A stretch of DNA of 24,749 nt from contig NZ_JAYMFI010000016.1 of NCBI RefSeq assembly GCF_035830635.1, positions 1 through 24,749 of the forward strand. Direction: 5' to 3'. The DNA is from Adlercreutzia shanghongiae (GTDB taxonomy: Bacteria; Actinomycetota; Coriobacteriia; Coriobacteriales; Eggerthellaceae). How positions within the stretch are numbered: position 1 is the first letter of the stretch; each line of letters opens with the position of its first letter. The notes beneath the pieces are model-generated. The model made no database searches. It was given only the letters and a program-made list of their open reading frames with translations, and was not told the DNA's origin. Positions 22,102 through 24,749 of the stretch are shown in pieces. The position numbers and the translations under genes were made by a program.

Positions 22102-23787
22102 ATGCAGCAGCGCGACAAGATCAAGCCGATACTTTTCAGCATTCTCAAGCATTCCAGCAAGGAAGAGCTCAAGCAGCAGATACCCCGCGACATTGTGGCC
22201 GGCATCGTGGTGGCCGTGGTGGCCCTGCCGCTTTCCATCGCCCTGGGCATCGCGTCGGGAGTGTCGCCCGAGCAGGGCCTCTACACGGCCATCATCGCCG
22301 GCTTCCTCATCGCCTTCCTCGGCGGCAGTCGCGTGCAGATTTCAGGTCCCACGGCGGCGTTCGCCACCATCGTCGCGGGCATTGTGGCCACCGACGGCAT
22401 CGAGGGACTCATCGCGGCCACCATCATCGCGGGCATTCTGCTCATCCTGATGGGCCTGTGCAAGCTGGGCGCCGTCATTCGCTTCGTGCCCTTCACCATT
22501 ACCACCGGTTTCACGGCCGGCATTGCCGTCACGCTCACCATCGGCCAGTTGAAGGACTTTCTGGGGCTCACCTACCCCGACGGCACCGTTGCCGTGGAAA
22601 CGACGGAGAAGCTGGCTGCACTGGCGAGCAACATCGCCACGGTGAACGCGCAGGCGTGCGTGGTGGGTGCGGTGTGCCTGGCCATCCTGTTCCTGTGGCC
22701 CCGGGTGTGCGAGCGCGTTCCCAGCTCGCTTGTCGCGCTGCTGGCGGGCATCGCCATGGTGAGCGTGCTCGGGTTGGACGTGCGCACCATCGGCGATTTG
22801 TACGTTATCGACAGCGCGTTGCCCGCGTTCCATATGCCCCAGCTCGATTGGGCTCTGTTCCGCAGCCAGCTGGCCAACGGCGTGACCATCGCCATCCTGG
22901 CCGCCATCGAGTCGCTTCTGTCCTGCGTGGTGGCCGACTCCATGATCAGCGCGCACCACCGTGCCAACACGGAACTGGTGGCGCAGGGCATCGGCAACAT
23001 CGCCTCGGTGCTGTTCGGCGGCATTCCCGCCACTGGCGCCATCGCCCGCACCGCTGCGAACGTGAAGGCCGGCGGTCGCACGCCCATTTCCGGTATGGTG
23101 CATGCCCTGGTGCTCGTGGCGGTGCTGGCGTTCCTCATGCCCTACGCGGCGCTCATTCCCATGCCCACCATCGCCGCCATTCTGCTGTACGTGGCCTACA
23201 ACATGTCCGGTTGGCGCAACTTCGCGCACCTGTGCCAGACGGCGTCGAAGGGGGCGGTGGCCACGCTGGTGCTCACCTTCGTGCTGACCATCGTGTTCGA
23301 CCTGGTGGTGGCCATTGCCGCGGGCATGCTCATCACCATGGTGCTCTTCCTGAAGATGGTGAGCGAGGAGACCGAGGTGAAGGGCTGGAAGTACTACTGC
23401 GACGAGAATTCCGAGGTCACGCACTTGCGCGAGCTGCCGAAGAGCGTGCGCGTGTACGAGATCAACGGGCCCATGTTCTTCGGCATGACCGAGCGCATCG
23501 CCGACATCTCGGTGAAGGAGTTCACGAAGTACCTGATCATTCGCATGCGCGGCGTGCCCTCGCTGGATGCCACGGGCATGAACGCCCTGGAGAACCTTTA
23601 CGCGTACTGCGATGCCCACGGCGTGCGCCTCATCTTCTCGCACGTGAACGAGCAGCCGATGCGCACCATGCAGCGCGCCGGCTTCGTCGATCTGGTAGGG
23701 GAGGAGCACTTCCGCAGCAGCATCGACGACGCCATCGCCCACGCCCGCGAGCTGCTTGCGGAAGAGTCGACTGCAGCGGGCGAGTAA
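22102..23787 (+). CDS. SulP-family anion transporter with STAS domain
   Basis: A 561-residue inner-membrane transporter of the SLC26/SulP family, which moves sulfate, bicarbonate or dicarboxylates. The first helices carry DIVAGIVVAVVALPLSIALG and the family motif ASGVSPEQGLYTAIIAGFLI, then GGSRVQISGPTAAF, FGGIPATGAIARTAANVKAG and MPTIAAILLYVAYNMSGW. A cytoplasmic STAS domain follows from about residue 450, with VPSLDATGMNALENL at the position of the phosphorylation/nucleotide loop of anti-sigma antagonists. ATG at 22102 gives the family N-terminus; the site GAAGAAGCGAG before it is modest, and an in-frame ATG at 21982 is an alternative. The substrate cannot be fixed from sequence; no carbonic anhydrase or sulfate assimilation gene is adjacent. 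Confidence 0.93.
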   Translation: MQQRDKIKPILFSILKHSSKEELKQQIPRDIVAGIVVAVVALPLSIALGIASGVSPEQGLYTAIIAGFLIAFLGGSRVQISGPTAAFATIVAGIVATDGIEGLIAATIIAGILLILMGLCKLGAVIRFVPFTITTGFTAGIAVTLTIGQLKDFLGLTYPDGTVAVETTEKLAALASNIATVNAQACVVGAVCLAILFLWPRVCERVPSSLVALLAGIAMVSVLGLDVRTIGDLYVIDSALPAFHMPQLDWALFRSQLANGVTIAILAAIESLLSCVVADSMISAHHRANTELVAQGIGNIASVLFGGIPATGAIARTAANVKAGGRTPISGMVHALVLVAVLAFLMPYAALIPMPTIAAILLYVAYNMSGWRNFAHLCQTASKGAVATLVLTFVLTIVFDLVVAIAAGMLITMVLFLKMVSEETEVKGWKYYCDENSEVTHLRELPKSVRVYEINGPMFFGMTERIADISVKEFTKYLIIRMRGVPSLDATGMNALENLYAYCDAHGVRLIFSHVNEQPMRTMQRAGFVDLVGEEHFRSSIDDAIAHARELLAEESTAAGE

Positions 23788-23832
23788 TTGCCGAATTGCC
23801 AGCGGTGACAAAATCTATACGCTGTGCGCATA

Positions 23833-23939
23833 AAAATCGACTTATATAGACATTCAAAGAGGCGTGTCGCACATTTTTAGACTTATATAGGCATCGCTGG
23901 CCTTTCCGGCTGACTGCGATGTCTATATAAGTCGATTTT
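23833..23939. repeat. 107-bp element with 21-bp perfect terminal inverted repeats
   Basis: The ends (23833-23853 and 23919-23939) are exact 21-bp inverted copies with core GACTTATATAGACAT. A third, direct copy with one change (GACTTATATAGGCAT) lies inside at 23880-23894. The element follows the SulP stop by 45 bp and is AT-rich in GC-rich surroundings. It could act as a transcript hairpin, a multi-site operator or a small non-autonomous mobile element; no clear target duplication is seen. The rest of 23788-24180 holds no gene. Confidence 0.8.
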
Positions 23940-24180
23940 CGCGTACGGGAGGGCCGTTCTACGTCACGAGAGAATGCGTGATTGGCAAATCGGCCCGGTT
24001 TAGGAAATCGAAGCTCTCCTTGGGACGCTGCGGACGGTTTCGGGCACCGAAGGCCGCCGGCGCCCGCGCCGCCTGTGGCCGAATAGCCCGTATGGGGGAT
24101 GCGGTCGGGCGCAGCCGTTCCGTATCATAGGCTCACGATGGAAGATGGGTGCCCAGCGCCCCGGCGTGAAGGAGCTTCGC

Positions 24181-24624
24181 ATGCGCATCATCAACGGGGC
24201 CTTGGGCCTGCTGTTCTTCGGACTGGGCGCTCTAGGCGCCGTGCTGCCCGTGCTGCCGACGACGCCGTTTCTGCTGCTAGCGTCGTTTTTCTTCCTGCGC
24301 AGCTCCAAGCGCCTGGACGATTGGTTCCACGGGACGCGCCTGTACAAGCGCTATCTGGCCAACTTCATGGAGAACCGGGTTATGACCCTGCGCACCAAGT
24401 TTCTGTGCATGGCGCCCGGCGTGGGTATCATGTCGGTGCTCGCGGTGGTGCTGCCGCAGTGGTGGGCCAAGGCGCTCCTTGTGGCGCTCGTCATCTTCGA
24501 GCTGTGGTACTTCGCGTTCCGCATCAAGACCATCTCGGTGGATGAGGCGCGCCGCCGCGGCGAGATGCGCCTTGCGGAAGCCGCGCCCGCCGACGAGCTG
24601 GTACCTGCGGGCGCAGGGGAGTAG
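24181..24624 (+). CDS. DUF454 (YbaN-like) inner-membrane protein
   Basis: A 147-residue membrane protein. The N-terminal motif GLGALGAVLPVLPTTPFLLL and SFFFLRSSKRLDDWFHG is the hallmark of DUF454, represented by Escherichia coli YbaN, whose function is not established. Membrane helices span about residues 6-22 and 26-42, and 80-115. A polar, Ala/Glu-rich tail ends the protein. ATG at 24181 follows AAGGAG seven bases upstream; an in-frame ATG at 24145 lacks one. It appears to be a single-gene transcription unit with an inverted repeat downstream. Confidence 0.9.
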   Translation: MRIINGALGLLFFGLGALGAVLPVLPTTPFLLLASFFFLRSSKRLDDWFHGTRLYKRYLANFMENRVMTLRTKFLCMAPGVGIMSVLAVVLPQWWAKALLVALVIFELWYFAFRIKTISVDEARRRGEMRLAEAAPADELVPAGAGE

Positions 24625-24659
24625 GCTCCACGAACGCCCATTACAGTTTGAAGTGTAGT

Positions 24660-24700
24660 TAATCCGACTGCTTGAGCAGCCCGCCCGGACAGTCGGATTA
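24660..24700. terminator. Inverted repeat downstream of the DUF454 gene
   Basis: TAATCCGACTG (24660-24670) and CAGTCGGATTA (24690-24700) pair perfectly over 11 bp with a 19-base GC-rich loop. No T-run follows. It may terminate or stabilise the transcript, or be an operator for a gene beyond the window; GACATATGTC (24706-24715) is a second palindrome right after it. Confidence 0.5.
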
Positions 24701-24749
24701 CGATTGACATATGTCCCGAGGGACTGCCGATCGGGCGCCCGCGGACGGC

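Noticed and set aside
22342..23849. Long open frames on both strands over the SulP gene (489 and 463 codons)
   Set aside because: Both give low-complexity His/Gly/Arg proteins. The SulP frame has clear domain motifs and explains the openness.

Overview
The window reads as chromosome from a GC-rich actinobacterial anaerobe. Strong GC bias at third codon positions, frequent GTG starts, and the mix of a VanZ-RDD membrane protein, SulP transporter, DUF454 protein and GC-rich guaA fit a gut Coriobacteriia/Eggerthellaceae genome. That placement is inference; no rRNA or other marker gene is present.

Left core (1-4783). A metal-resistance operon runs leftward: an SmtB/CadC-type ArsR repressor with a near-consensus promoter and an abutting operator, then a palindromic repeat, then the start of an HMA-domain protein cut by the window edge. 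Rightward follow a rhodanese, a tyrosine phosphatase, GMP synthase (guaA) and an autoinhibited Fic protein.

Accessory region (about 4800-17200). It opens with a 3' fragment of msrA and two hairpins sharing the motif CTAACGAC. Next come a CoiA-like protein with an added zinc ribbon and a coupled pair of unknown proteins, one with a zinc ribbon. After a gene-poor AT-richer stretch there is a tight three-gene operon matching the layout of ABC-three-component (ABC-3C) systems: a helical-domain protein, a small winged-helix-like middle component and a Rad50-like ATPase with a CPFC motif. A decayed coding stretch follows. Then comes a divergent cassette: a small XRE regulator overlapping a 547-residue unknown protein on the minus strand, and a C5 cytosine methyltransferase on the plus strand, with a perfect inverted repeat between them. 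This is the layout of controller-regulated type II restriction-modification systems, so the unknown protein is a candidate endonuclease. An FRG-domain gene converges on the methyltransferase. Together this looks like a defence island.

Right part (about 17400-24749). GC-rich genes return: a coiled-coil conserved protein, a VanZ-RDD membrane protein bracketed by direct repeats of about 67 bp, an AlbA/Schlafen-type ATP-binding regulator preceded by six exact copies of a 10-bp repeat, a small membrane protein, a SulP anion transporter followed by a 107-bp element with 21-bp perfect inverted ends, and a DUF454 membrane protein. No tRNA, rRNA, CRISPR array, integrase or intact insertion sequence was seen.

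The strongest candidates for little-described biology are the ABC-3C operon, the possible new restriction enzyme in the C-R-M-like cassette, the zinc-ribbon gene pair, and the helically phased repeat array before the AlbA-type regulator.
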